Shown here in pieces: positions 51,125 through 60,161 of a stretch of DNA of 64,000 bases. Positions within the stretch are counted from its first letter, which is position 1. Every line of letters starts with the position of its first letter. The position numbers and the translations under genes were made by a program. The stretch comes from an uncultured Crocinitomix sp. GTDB lineage: Bacteria > Bacteroidota > Bacteroidia > Flavobacteriales_D > Crocinitomicaceae. Below the pieces are notes generated by a model. The model searched no databases and had not been told where the DNA came from. It saw nothing but the letters and a program-made list of their open reading frames with translations. The DNA is taken from contig CAKZON010000019.1 of the NCBI GenBank assembly GCA_937136425.1, forward strand, positions 1-64,000. The letters run 5' to 3'.

Positions 51125-52825
51125 ATGAAAAACCTCACACTATTAATTTCAGCCATTCTATTTTTAAGCATTGGCTACGGTCAAAAGCTTAAGCCACGCA
51201 TGGTTAAAAACTTTTGGGACTTTAATAATTCTGTTTTAAGAAGTCAGGGTTATCAATATGCGGATGAGTTCAATGGAGTGACAACATTAGAGCATGGGCT
51301 TTGGAAGTATTGGGATCGCCAAGGAAGATTACAAGAAGAAAGAACCTATATCAAAGGAGTGTTAAATGGTAGAGTTACGCGCTATTATGCAAACGGAAAA
51401 AGAAAAGACGAAGGATTTTTTAAAGAAGGTAAGCAAGATAGTGTTTATGTCAGTTGGCATGAAAACGGAAAGTTAAAAGAAGAAGGTTATTATAAAGGAG
51501 ATCGTGCAATTGGTAAATGGAATTACTATTATACCAATGGATATCATATGATGGAGGAAGAGTTGATTGACTCACTTTCTTATGTCCAAAATTTCTGGAA
51601 AATGGACAGCACACATACACTTAAAAATGGAGATGGGAGAACCTTTGTTTATTATTCAAGTACAGGGCATTTACAAGAGTTTTACACCTATAAAGATGGT
51701 CTTAAAAATGGCGATTTTGAGGAGTATACTGCTGCAGGAAATATTTTTGCTCAAGGACAATATGCCGATAATGAAAAGGATGGAGATTGGACGTATTGGT
51801 ACTATACAGGACAGATAGATCGTAAATTATCTTATAAACAAGGATCGTTAGACGGTGAGTACGTTAAGAATTATGACAACGGAAAAGTAAACATAAAAGG
51901 GGTATTTAAAAACGGTCAAAAGGAAGGGCATTGGACATGGTATACAAATGTTGGAACCAAAGATATGGAGGGCGATTTTGTAAATAGTAAACAAGATGGT
52001 TTTTGGCAATATTGGTTTCCTGGAGATTCTGTTCAGGTTGAAAGTCAAGGTTATTTTGCAGACGGTCTTAGAAATGGAAAGTGGGATTTTTATTATAAAG
52101 ATGGCAGTAAATGGAAGAAAGGTGAATATAAAAATGATCTAGAAGATGGCACTTGGAAAACGTGGTATGAGAATGGGAAATTATTGAAAGAAGGAACATT
52201 TGTTGCGGGAAAAGAACATGGAGAATGGAAGCAATGGTTTAAAAATGGTGATTTGAAAAATGAAGCCTCGTTTGATATGGGCAGCTTACACGGTGTTTGG
52301 CGCTCGTATTATAAAAAGAAAAAACTACACTTAGAGGGTACTTATGATCATGATTTGAAAGTTGATGAGTGGAAACGCTTTAGTGACAAAGGAAAGTTAT
52401 TGGAAATTGGTTCTTACAAAATTATTAACCACAAAAAAGGAGTTAAATATGGCCCTTTTTCAAAGCGTGTTTTAAAAGAGAGTGTAAAGCATGGGCATTG
52501 GATTTGGTATAGCCAAAAAGATGGAGGAATGACCCACGAAGGAGATTATAAAAACGGAAAAGAAGAAGGGGAATGGATTTATTACTTTAGAGGCGGAGCA
52601 AAAGAAAGTCGAATCATTAATTACAAGGCAGGAAAACTAGATGGTAAAATGTTGATTTTTGAGTGGAGACCGCATAGAGTGACGCAAGAAATCAATTATA
52701 AAGATGGGGTGAAACACGGAAAAATGTACGTGTTTGATAAACGTGGTAAACCAGTTGTAGAAAAAAACTTCGAAGACGGAATGGAGCTTAGTCCAAACGG
52801 TAAGCCAAAATCGTTTGTGCCTTAG
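51125..52825 (+). CDS. Secreted MORN-repeat (YwqK-like) protein
   Basis: A 566-aa protein with a signal peptide (ISAILFLSIGYGQ) followed by more than a dozen MORN-type repeats of the YwqK family (YxNGKxxxEGxFKxGKxxGxW), for example YYANGKRKDEGFFKEGKQD, HENGKLKEEGYYKGDRAIGKW and YENGKLLKEGTFVAGKEHGEW. YwqK is named as an antitoxin component in Bacillus, but in Bacteroidota long MORN proteins are common and exported. No toxin gene is next to it, so I do not call it an antitoxin. Confidence 0.85.
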   Translation: MKNLTLLISAILFLSIGYGQKLKPRMVKNFWDFNNSVLRSQGYQYADEFNGVTTLEHGLWKYWDRQGRLQEERTYIKGVLNGRVTRYYANGKRKDEGFFKEGKQDSVYVSWHENGKLKEEGYYKGDRAIGKWNYYYTNGYHMMEEELIDSLSYVQNFWKMDSTHTLKNGDGRTFVYYSSTGHLQEFYTYKDGLKNGDFEEYTAAGNIFAQGQYADNEKDGDWTYWYYTGQIDRKLSYKQGSLDGEYVKNYDNGKVNIKGVFKNGQKEGHWTWYTNVGTKDMEGDFVNSKQDGFWQYWFPGDSVQVESQGYFADGLRNGKWDFYYKDGSKWKKGEYKNDLEDGTWKTWYENGKLLKEGTFVAGKEHGEWKQWFKNGDLKNEASFDMGSLHGVWRSYYKKKKLHLEGTYDHDLKVDEWKRFSDKGKLLEIGSYKIINHKKGVKYGPFSKRVLKESVKHGHWIWYSQKDGGMTHEGDYKNGKEEGEWIYYFRGGAKESRIINYKAGKLDGKMLIFEWRPHRVTQEINYKDGVKHGKMYVFDKRGKPVVEKNFEDGMELSPNGKPKSFVP

Positions 52826-53688
52826 GCAAATATTTCAATAACGTTTTTACGAATTTTAGCGCAAAGATCATCTGTTGGCAAGTCATTGTCATCAAACCCA
52901 AATGGATCTTCAATTTCCTCGGCTAATATTTCCATACTTACAAGGACGTAAAATACAAATGCAACAATTAGTGCAGACCAATATTGGAAGTCAACCACTA
53001 ATGCCAATGGAATTGTAGTTATGTAAATAAAGATAAACTTCTTTAAGAAGATACTGTAAGAATATGGAATTGGTGTGTTTCTAATTCTCTCGCATGCGCC
53101 AATAATGTCTGCAAAGCTTTTTAAATTGATATCAATTACAATAAATTCTTCCTCCGTAATGTGATTATTGTTTTTAAGCTCATGCAAACGTTGATAAAGC
53201 CATTTAACAATGATGTTAGGCACATGTTCGGCATGTTGCAACTCTCTTCTTTCCTCTGGTGTTAGGTCAAGTTCATCTAAAACAACTCCTGAACGTAAAT
53301 GTTCTTTCATTGCAAAGGCGTAGTTAGGAATCATGCGAGAAAAGAAAGCTTTAGACTCTTCATCAGGACAAATAACCGCAACCTTAACGGCTAGGTTTCT
53401 TGAATTGTTTACCAATTCTCCCCATTTTTTTCGTCCTTCCCACCAACGGTCATAAGCCGTGTTAGTTCTAAAAACCAATAGTAATGACAATACAAAACCA
53501 ATAAGTGAGTACACTGCTAATAATTGGCTATAAACAGTAATGTCTCCCATATAGTTTAATTCTACATAAGCTAAGCCAAGTGTAAATAGTACTATATACA
53601 CTAGTTCTTTCCATATCATGAATACAGTATCGCTTCGTCTAATAGCGAAAATATGTCTGAACCAGTTTTTAGGATTATATTTAATCAT
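52822..53688 (-). CDS. Bestrophin-family ion channel
   Basis: A 288-aa protein matching bacterial bestrophin: N-terminal KNWFRHIFAIRRSDTVFMIWKEL, span 2 with LSLLLVFRTNTAYDRWWEGRKKWGELVN (the conserved RTN-AYDRWWE block), NTPIPYSYSIFLKKFIFIY (the pore-proximal IPYSY motif) and EEIEDPFGFDDNDLP near the C-terminus. Members form pentameric anion or cation channels in the inner membrane. It overlaps the MORN gene end by four bases in convergent orientation. Confidence 0.93.
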   Translation of the reverse strand: MIKYNPKNWFRHIFAIRRSDTVFMIWKELVYIVLFTLGLAYVELNYMGDITVYSQLLAVYSLIGFVLSLLLVFRTNTAYDRWWEGRKKWGELVNNSRNLAVKVAVICPDEESKAFFSRMIPNYAFAMKEHLRSGVVLDELDLTPEERRELQHAEHVPNIIVKWLYQRLHELKNNNHITEEEFIVIDINLKSFADIIGACERIRNTPIPYSYSIFLKKFIFIYITTIPLALVVDFQYWSALIVAFVFYVLVSMEILAEEIEDPFGFDDNDLPTDDLCAKIRKNVIEIFA

Positions 53689-53790
53689 TATAATTGAATT
53701 TTGCTAAAAATACTAATAATCTGAAAAATTGAATAATAGTCAAATTCTTAATCATGTATTTCAATTGTAAATTGCTCTTATATTTGCTAA

Positions 53791-54777
53791 GTGAAGAGCT
53801 TAATCGAGAAAATCACTAGGTTGTTAAGAATCATTAGAGTTACCTTAATTCGTAAGGTTATTCATGTTTCACGCAAAATTATTATACCGGGGTTTGAAGG
53901 CGTTTCATTATGGGAGATTTTATTCTTTTTTGCCTGGAGCATCCGCCGCGGATTAGTTGCAACAAGAGCATCCTCATTAGCGTTTCACTTTTTTCTAGCT
54001 ATGATTCCATTTGGGCTAGTTATGGTTATAATAACCGCCTATATTCCCTATTTTGATTTGCAAGCAGATGTTTTGCCTGTCTTTAGTAGTTTCATTCCTG
54101 AATCTATTTTTAATCAATTTGTTGACAATTTAGATGCTTTTCAAAATTCTACGGTCAACTCTTTAATTTCATATGGGTTTATCTTGGCGCTATACTTTAG
54201 TTCCAATGGTTTTTCGGTTCTCATTCAGTCTTTTAACAGTTCAAAAATTTCCTTTGAAAAACGGAATTGGTGGTCTGCAAAAATTACTTCAATAGCCTTT
54301 GTTTTTGTCATTATTATAGGCATGTTTTTCTTAGTAATTGTTGCTTTGCTTGAACGTAAATTACTCAACTATTGGTCAGAGTATAGCACGTTTATTAGTA
54401 ATAATTCTGATCTTATTTTTTCAATAGCAACAGCCTTATTTGTAACTGTAATGCTGTATTTTGCAATTGCAATCATCTATTATTTTGGGCCGTCAAACCG
54501 TAAAGAATTTAAGTTTTTCTCTGCTGGAGGAACCTTAGCAACTGTGCTTATAATTGTTACATCAGAACTGTATTCATTTTACATTCAAAAGTTTGCTAAT
54601 TATGACGAATTGTATGGCTCGTTAGGTACAATTATGATGCTGTTGTTGTGGATTTACATCATTTCTTTTGTGTTATTGCTTGGATTTGAATTAAATGCAA
54701 GTATTCACGGTGCAGTAAAAAAGAAGCAACTGGATAATTTAGAGCGTATTGAAGACCGTTATGAAGACGAGAATTAG
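53791..54777 (+). CDS. YihY/BrkB-family inner-membrane protein
   Basis: A 328-aa protein with six hydrophobic spans. Family markers are RASSLAFHFFLAMIPFG (the conserved AxxLAYxTLLALxP-type segment), FSSNGFSVLIQSFN, YYFGPSNRKEFKFFSAGG and YDELYGSLGTIMMLLLWIYI. Despite early reports as RNase BN or a virulence factor, the function of this family is unsettled. GTG start at 53791. Single gene. Confidence 0.9.
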   Translation: MKSLIEKITRLLRIIRVTLIRKVIHVSRKIIIPGFEGVSLWEILFFFAWSIRRGLVATRASSLAFHFFLAMIPFGLVMVIITAYIPYFDLQADVLPVFSSFIPESIFNQFVDNLDAFQNSTVNSLISYGFILALYFSSNGFSVLIQSFNSSKISFEKRNWWSAKITSIAFVFVIIIGMFFLVIVALLERKLLNYWSEYSTFISNNSDLIFSIATALFVTVMLYFAIAIIYYFGPSNRKEFKFFSAGGTLATVLIIVTSELYSFYIQKFANYDELYGSLGTIMMLLLWIYIISFVLLLGFELNASIHGAVKKKQLDNLERIEDRYEDEN

Positions 54778-54907
54778 TTGATTGCTTCACATACTTTCAA
54801 TTAAGTTTTTTTCTATCAGGGCTTTTCGCTAACTTTAACATTGCTAAACAAGGAGCAATATTGCACTGTTGATTTAGAGTTAATATTAATAATCGAAACA
54901 AAAAAAT

Positions 54908-55546
54908 ATGAACAAGAAATTATTTATGCTTGCCTTTACTGGTTTGTTTTTGGTAGCGTGCGGAGGAGAAGCAACAACAGATGAACCAACTGAAGAGACA
55001 GTAGATGAAGTGGTAGAATCATGTACATATTCATATGATCCTGCAGAAACAGTGTTAACATGGACAGCTTTTAAATTAACTGAGCGTGTTGGTGTAAGTG
55101 GAACATTTGACGAAATTAATGTAACGGCAAATGATGGGGCGGAAGATATGTATGCAGTACTTTCTGGTGCTAATTTCGATATTCCTGTGAGTAGTTTAAA
55201 TTCTCAGGACGAGGTTCGTGACCCAAAAATTAAAAAGAACTTTTTTGGTGTGATGACAGAAACGTCAAACATTACAGGTGTTGTTTCTTCTTTAAGTCAA
55301 GATGGTGGTACGGTTGAAATTACCATGAATGGTATTTCAAAATCGTATGACGGCGAAGTAAAAGTGGACGGAGAACAAATTACATTTTTGACTGAAATTG
55401 ATTTAGTTGACTTTGACGGGCAGCCTGCTGTTGATTCTTTAGGTGTTGTTTGTGAGGCAAAACATACAGGAGAAGATGGAGTTAATAAACTTTGGACAGA
55501 AGTTGAAATTGCTGTAAAAACTACTTTAATTAAAGCGTGCAAATAA
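54908..55546 (+). CDS. YceI-family lipoprotein
   Basis: 212 aa with a lipoprotein signal (LFLVACGG; Cys19 modified), an acidic linker, then a YceI lipocalin-like domain (LTWTAFKLTERVGVSGTFDEINV, FDIPVSSLNSQDEVRDPKIKKNFF). YceI proteins bind polyisoprenoids or other lipids in the periplasm. It lies three bases upstream of galE, so the two are likely co-transcribed. Confidence 0.88.
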   Translation: MNKKLFMLAFTGLFLVACGGEATTDEPTEETVDEVVESCTYSYDPAETVLTWTAFKLTERVGVSGTFDEINVTANDGAEDMYAVLSGANFDIPVSSLNSQDEVRDPKIKKNFFGVMTETSNITGVVSSLSQDGGTVEITMNGISKSYDGEVKVDGEQITFLTEIDLVDFDGQPAVDSLGVVCEAKHTGEDGVNKLWTEVEIAVKTTLIKACK

Positions 55547-55549
55547 TTT

Positions 55550-56575
55550 ATGATGCACAGTAAAACTGTTCTGGTTACTGGTGGTGCGGGCTATATTGGT
55601 TCGCATACGGTTGTTGAATTAATCAATGCTGGTTATAATCCCATTATTTTAGATGATTTTAGAAATTCTAAATCTTGGATTATAGATAGAATAGCTCAAA
55701 TTACAAAGGTTACCCCTACATGTCACCAAGTAGATTGTCAAGATGAGGGTGCGGTAATGGAGGTTGTTAAAAATTACCCTAATGCCATTGGTTTGATTCA
55801 TTTTGCAGCTGATAAAGCTGTTGGAGAATCGATTCAAAAACCAGTACAGTATTATCAAAATAACATTGGATCATTATGTGTGATTTTAAAGGCCATGAAG
55901 TCTTTTGGGATTAAGCATTTGGTCTTTTCATCATCTTGCACGGTTTACGGAGAAGCAGATACTGCGGTAGTTACTGAGGAGAGCCCTGTGAAGGCTGCTA
56001 CATCCCCTTATGGTGATACAAAAATTACTTGTGAAAAAATAATTAGATACAATTCTAATGCACATGACAATTTTGGAGCAACGCTTTTGCGTTATTTTAA
56101 TCCAATTGGTGCGCATCCGTCTGGTTTAATTGGTGAACTACCGCAAGGTGTGCCCAATAACCTAATGCCTTATATCACGCAAACCGCAAAAGGTATTCGT
56201 GAAAAATTAACAGTATTTGGTAGTGATTATAACACACCTGACGGCACAAATATCCGCGATTATATTCATGTAATGGATTTGGCTAAGGCACATGTTAAAG
56301 CTTTGCAATTTTTAAACAACACGGCTTGTAAAGAAAGTGTTACAATTAATTTGGGTACCGGTAAAGGTACTTCAGTTTTGGAAATAATTAATGCTTTCGA
56401 AAATGTCAACCAATTAAAATTAAATTACGAAATTGGCCCAAGAAGAGTAGGGGATGTTGAGCAGATTTACGCCAATTCAGAACGCGCAAAGAAGTTGTTA
56501 GGATGGACGTGTGAGTATTCATTAAATGAGGCACTCAAACATTCTTGGGAGTGGGAAAAAGGAATTGACAATTGA
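55550..56575 (+). CDS. galE: UDP-glucose 4-epimerase
   Basis: A 341-aa short-chain dehydrogenase: NAD-binding GGAGYIGSHTVVELINAGY, FAADKAVGESIQKP, SSSCTVYG, catalytic SPYGDTK (YxxxK) and GTNIRDYIHVMDLAKAHVKAL. It interconverts UDP-glucose and UDP-galactose for glycan synthesis. Key residues are all present; either of two adjacent ATG codons may be used. Confidence 0.95.
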   Translation: MMHSKTVLVTGGAGYIGSHTVVELINAGYNPIILDDFRNSKSWIIDRIAQITKVTPTCHQVDCQDEGAVMEVVKNYPNAIGLIHFAADKAVGESIQKPVQYYQNNIGSLCVILKAMKSFGIKHLVFSSSCTVYGEADTAVVTEESPVKAATSPYGDTKITCEKIIRYNSNAHDNFGATLLRYFNPIGAHPSGLIGELPQGVPNNLMPYITQTAKGIREKLTVFGSDYNTPDGTNIRDYIHVMDLAKAHVKALQFLNNTACKESVTINLGTGKGTSVLEIINAFENVNQLKLNYEIGPRRVGDVEQIYANSERAKKLLGWTCEYSLNEALKHSWEWEKGIDN

Positions 56576-56604
56576 TGCATAAGTTGAATTTGGATTGAAA
56601 TAAA

Positions 56605-57339
56605 ATGAAAAGCATAACTTATATATTCATCTTACTGATAACTGTTTCTGGTTATGGACAATTAGGTTCTGAAAATGCTAGAAAACGAAAAGCAGGAATA
56701 ATGCGTTATTATACTGGCTTGTCAGCACCTGATGAAAAGTCACCTGATAAATTTGACCGTTTTAATACAGATTTTTTTTACAATACTTGGTTAGGGGATG
56801 TGAATGATGTAAGCACTAAGTTTTATGCATTGGGGCATAATATCAACTTAATGTTTGACATTCCATTTTCTAAAACTTCTCGTATGGGCATTGGTATTGG
56901 CTTTGGCTATAGCCACTTTAATGTTAGGCACGAAGGTGGGTTTAGTTTTATTGATGAGCCTACAGGCACAGGTGTATATACAAGCCTTGCTCCTTATTCT
57001 GGCCCAAAAAGGTGGATTAATCGTACTGTTTTTAATTTTGTCGAAGTTCCTTTTGAAATTAGATTCCGATCTAGAAAAGAACGTGGTAAATGGAAGTTTT
57101 ATCCAGGGTTTAAAGCTGGCTTTATGGTTGAAAATTACTCAAAATGGCGTGTTGAAAGTTACGAGTATAAAGAATTTAATTTCCCTGATTTAAACCGAAT
57201 TCATTATGGCCCTACTGCGCGTATTGGTAGAGATAATGTAATGCTTTTTGGCTATTATGACATGACAACTTTGTTTACCAACCCCAATAGTAATAAACTT
57301 CAATTGATTGCTGTTGGTATAAGTATAGGTTGGTTCTAG
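56605..57339 (+). CDS. Outer-membrane beta-barrel protein (PorT-like)
   Basis: A 244-aa protein with a signal peptide ending GYGQ and about eight predicted strands (MGIGIGFGYSHFNVRH, WKFYPGFKAGFMVEN), ending in a C-terminal aromatic strand (LIAVGISIGWF). This is the small outer-membrane barrel type (PorT/OmpW-like) common in Bacteroidota. Function unknown. A tiny membrane-peptide gene converges on its stop. Confidence 0.78.
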   Translation: MKSITYIFILLITVSGYGQLGSENARKRKAGIMRYYTGLSAPDEKSPDKFDRFNTDFFYNTWLGDVNDVSTKFYALGHNINLMFDIPFSKTSRMGIGIGFGYSHFNVRHEGGFSFIDEPTGTGVYTSLAPYSGPKRWINRTVFNFVEVPFEIRFRSRKERGKWKFYPGFKAGFMVENYSKWRVESYEYKEFNFPDLNRIHYGPTARIGRDNVMLFGYYDMTTLFTNPNSNKLQLIAVGISIGWF

Positions 57340-57446
57340 GCAAGTATTAAGGTTAAAAGCAAATAGTTTAAACCTATTCCTATAAATACTATCCAAGCAA
57401 TTTTTTCTGCTCTATTAATTCGGTTTACTGTTTCTGAATTATTCAT
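57336..57446 (-). CDS. Small single-span membrane peptide (36 aa), unrecognised
   Basis: ATG at 57446, stop at 57336-57338, sharing CTAG with the upstream gene's stop. The product has a polar, charged N-terminus (MNNSETVNRINRAEK) and one hydrophobic span (IAWIVFIGIGLNYLLLTLILA). It parallels the 33-aa gene at 21123: similar length, one span, minus strand, and overlap with the stop of a plus-strand gene, though the sequences differ. An AT-rich TAAATTTA, a near -7 box, lies upstream. Confidence 0.5.
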   Translation of the reverse strand: MNNSETVNRINRAEKIAWIVFIGIGLNYLLLTLILA

Positions 57447-57500
57447 AATCTTAATTTTTTGTTCACTGTAAATTTATAGGCTTTAGGTGCTTAGACATAA

Positions 57501-57531
57501 TTGAATTACGCAACGAAAAACATTATTTTTG
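57501..57531 (+). promoter_or_regulatory. Bacteroidota promoter upstream of the sugar-transferase operon
   Basis: TTG, 20 nt, then TATTTTTG (exact TAnnTTTG). The predicted leader of about 165 nt contains a perfect inverted repeat ACTTATTTC-(22 nt)-GAAATAAGT and holds no gene. The gap 57447-57704 shows nothing else. Confidence 0.55.
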
Positions 57532-57704
57532 CATTTTTCGCAAATTTTATATCTTACTTATTTCGAGATATAGTTTTTTTTAACTGGAAATAAGTATAGT
57601 TTTGACTTCCTTATTTTCAGAGATCAAGAATTTTATAACTATTGACCATGCTTAATTAAGGAATGATTTTTGTCCGCTGCTACTAAAAGAAATAATGGAT
57701 TAAG

Positions 57705-58247
57705 ATGTTGAAATTAATCTTTGACATATGTTTTGCTTTGATCGTTTTGATCATCCTATCGCCAATTTTACTGTTGGTTGTTCTCCTTATTCTTGTTGTT
57801 GAGCAGAAATCACCCTTCTTTTTTCAAAAACGCATTGGTTTACAAAAGAAAGAGTTTGAAATTTATAAGTTCAGAACAATGCTTAATAATGAAATTACTC
57901 CAGTGGGTAAAGTTTTAAGAAAAACTGGAATTGATGAATTACCCCAATTGATAAACATTATAAAAGGACAAATGAGCTTTGTTGGACCACGGCCATTAAC
58001 AGATGCAGACATTAAACGCTTGAATTGGGATGACGCTTACCATGAAAATCGTTGGTCAGTACGTCCAGGAATTGTTGGTTTGGCTCAATTAACTCCTGTT
58101 TGTCATAAAAAAATGAGCTGGTTTTATGATCAGTTATATATTAAAAGCCATACTATATGGCTCGATTTTAAAATACTTACGGCAGCAGCGCTAATTCCTT
58201 TTGTTGGAAAACAAACGGTTAAAAACTGGATTCATGGAAAGAAATAA
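57705..58247 (+). CDS. Initiating sugar-phosphate transferase (bacterial sugar transferase family)
   Basis: A 180-aa small PglC-type phosphoglycosyl transferase: one N-terminal membrane segment (FALIVLIILSPILLLVVLLILV), then PFFFQKRIGLQKKEFEIYKFRTM, the catalytic-type Asp-Glu in KTGIDELPQLINIIKGQMSFVGPRP, and RPGIVGLAQL. It moves a sugar-1-phosphate to undecaprenyl phosphate, starting a glycan. No other polysaccharide genes sit beside it except galE further upstream. It overlaps the next gene by 14 bases. Confidence 0.92.
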   Translation: MLKLIFDICFALIVLIILSPILLLVVLLILVVEQKSPFFFQKRIGLQKKEFEIYKFRTMLNNEITPVGKVLRKTGIDELPQLINIIKGQMSFVGPRPLTDADIKRLNWDDAYHENRWSVRPGIVGLAQLTPVCHKKMSWFYDQLYIKSHTIWLDFKILTAAALIPFVGKQTVKNWIHGKK

Positions 58248-59262
58248 GTTGAATGTTTTAGCGAATGGAATGGGTAATATTGGCACCACATTGGTCAATT
58301 TTCTCGTGCATTATAAAGCCGAATTGGGTTTAGATAAAATTTATGTAGCTAAGCGTTCTGTTCATGCTTGGAACCAAACAGAGCGTGATTTTTTGGAAAA
58401 AAAAGGAGTAGTAATTTGTTCTTATAGTGAGCGTGAAGAAATTATTTCAGTTGAATCGATCATACAAACCATACATTATATTTTTGAGGCAACAGCCAAT
58501 GGAGTTGGGTTGCAAAATTTAGCACATTATAAAACGCTTCCTAATTTGATAGGGAGTTCTGCACAGGGGAGTGAAAAAGGTTATGGCGTTCCATTTATGT
58601 CGGGTGTGAATAATGAGCAGGTTATGGATGCCAAATTTGTTAATATTGTTTCTTGTAATACACATGGTTCTGCAGCTTTGTTAACGACATTTTGCGGAAA
58701 TAATTTGGAGAATTTAGAATCTGCTGATGTCGTTGTTGTTCGCAGGTCAGAAGACTTAGGAAACCATCAACGCCTCGTTTCAGCTAATGTGGTTGCAAGG
58801 CATCTTGATCCGTCAATTGGAACACATCATGCTATTGATGTAGTGGACATGTTTAAAACCAAAAACATTGCGTGTAAATTAACCTCATCAGATATAACAA
58901 CACCTAGCCAATTAATGCATGCCGTGCGTTTTAATATTACACTTAAAGAACCATTGAGAAATTCGGTGGAAGACCAAATAGCTTGCAATCCATTTATTGC
59001 AACAACGTCTAAATTTGATTCAAATGTGGTGTTTGAATTAGGGCGAAGATATGGATTCAATGGTCGTATATATTCGCACGCAATTCTCATTGCAGGAAAC
59101 TTATTAGTGACAGAAAAATCGGTTAAAGGCTGGGCTTTTGTACCACAAGAGGGGAATAGTATTTTGTCTACAATTCATGCATTTATTTTGCAAATGAAAG
59201 TTGAAAATGGAGCTAATTTATTCCGCAAAATTCAAATAGAAATGCTAGAAAAAGAATGGTGA
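58234..59262 (+). CDS. Archaeal-type (type II) glyceraldehyde-3-phosphate dehydrogenase homologue
   Basis: About 342 aa from ATG 58234, near archaeal GAPDH length. It has an N-terminal Rossmann motif (NVLANGMGNIGTTLVNFL), then SCNTHGSAALL with Cys141, VVVRRSEDLG, PSIGTHHAIDVVDMF and TTPSQLMHAVRFNI with His229. These blocks follow the archaeal GAPDH order (SCNT-G, VRR-D, HHG-D-type, PT-LMH) with the catalytic Cys and His in place. It departs from those enzymes elsewhere, so an altered substrate (a sugar or aldehyde linked to the sugar transferase just upstream) is possible. A general aldehyde dehydrogenase of the same fold is the alternative. Confidence 0.65.
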   Translation: MERNKLNVLANGMGNIGTTLVNFLVHYKAELGLDKIYVAKRSVHAWNQTERDFLEKKGVVICSYSEREEIISVESIIQTIHYIFEATANGVGLQNLAHYKTLPNLIGSSAQGSEKGYGVPFMSGVNNEQVMDAKFVNIVSCNTHGSAALLTTFCGNNLENLESADVVVVRRSEDLGNHQRLVSANVVARHLDPSIGTHHAIDVVDMFKTKNIACKLTSSDITTPSQLMHAVRFNITLKEPLRNSVEDQIACNPFIATTSKFDSNVVFELGRRYGFNGRIYSHAILIAGNLLVTEKSVKGWAFVPQEGNSILSTIHAFILQMKVENGANLFRKIQIEMLEKEW

Positions 59263-59269
59263 TTTTAAT

Positions 59270-60133
59270 TTATACGCCACGTTTTTCTTTAATCGTATCG
59301 TAAGCATCAACTATAATTTGAAACTTTTCTTTAGCAATGTTTTGATGTTCTTCTCCTAAGTGCGATACTTTATCAGGGTGGTGAATTTTGGCTAATTTTC
59401 GATACGCTTTTTTGATTTCGTCCATGGTTGCATTTTCTGCCACACCAATTAATTCGTATGCTTTGCGTAATTCCGTTACACTAGGTCGCGTTTTGCGCTG
59501 ACCAGATTGCTGCTGTGATTTTTGTCGAAAATTTTGTTCACGCTTAAATTCAAAAGTTTTAAATACATGAAAATAGGTGGCCGATTTTATTCGACTATAT
59601 TTTGCTATTTTTCTAATAATTTCTAATTCAGAATCACTTAATAAACCATCAGCCGTTGCCAAGTGAATTAGTAAATACATTAAATGCGCTTTGGCAGATT
59701 CATTAAAATCGTTGTGCACAATTTTGCACATTTCTGAAAGAGATTCATCAATGTCTAGATAAAGTTGAAACTCTTTCATATAACCTTCAACACGTTCCTC
59801 TTTAAAATCTTTTGATAATCGTTCCTTAATTACCTTTATTTCACGGTCGTCAATTTTACCATCTGCTTTAACCACTTCAGCAGCCAGCATTAAAATCACA
59901 CTTAAATGTCTTTTTTCTCCTTTTAAAAAGCCCATTCTTCCTCTAATTGCGGAAACAATTACGTAACTAAAAATGGTTTGAAAAAACATACCTACAAGAG
60001 CACAACCAATGCCTATGAAGAATTTCGCTATATACACTCCGGGGCCACCAAAACCTGTTTCGTCAATAGGAATGAATAAACCAATAAGAAATAAAATTGC
60101 TGGAAAAATCCATTCCCTTAAATAATGGGGCAT
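59270..60133 (-). CDS. TerB-DnaJ membrane co-chaperone, paralogue 3
   Basis: 287 aa: two N-terminal hydrophobic segments (residues about 8-60), a TerB-like helical domain at about 75-190 (LMLAAEVVKADGKIDDREIKVIKERL, LIHLATADGLLSDSELEII) and a C-terminal J domain with HPD (YRKLAKIHHPDKVSHLGEEHQNIAKEKF). This is the DjlA layout: membrane anchor, TerB, C-terminal J. HPD indicates it can stimulate a DnaK ATPase. It is the last of three tandem paralogues. Confidence 0.85.
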   Translation of the reverse strand: MPHYLREWIFPAILFLIGLFIPIDETGFGGPGVYIAKFFIGIGCALVGMFFQTIFSYVIVSAIRGRMGFLKGEKRHLSVILMLAAEVVKADGKIDDREIKVIKERLSKDFKEERVEGYMKEFQLYLDIDESLSEMCKIVHNDFNESAKAHLMYLLIHLATADGLLSDSELEIIRKIAKYSRIKSATYFHVFKTFEFKREQNFRQKSQQQSGQRKTRPSVTELRKAYELIGVAENATMDEIKKAYRKLAKIHHPDKVSHLGEEHQNIAKEKFQIIVDAYDTIKEKRGV

Positions 60134-60161
60134 AATTGTTTGGTGTTTGATTGTTAGGTGT

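Noticed and set aside
51125..52825. Antitoxin label for the MORN protein
   Set aside because: The YwqK name comes from a Bacillus toxin locus; here the protein is exported and has no toxin partner next to it.
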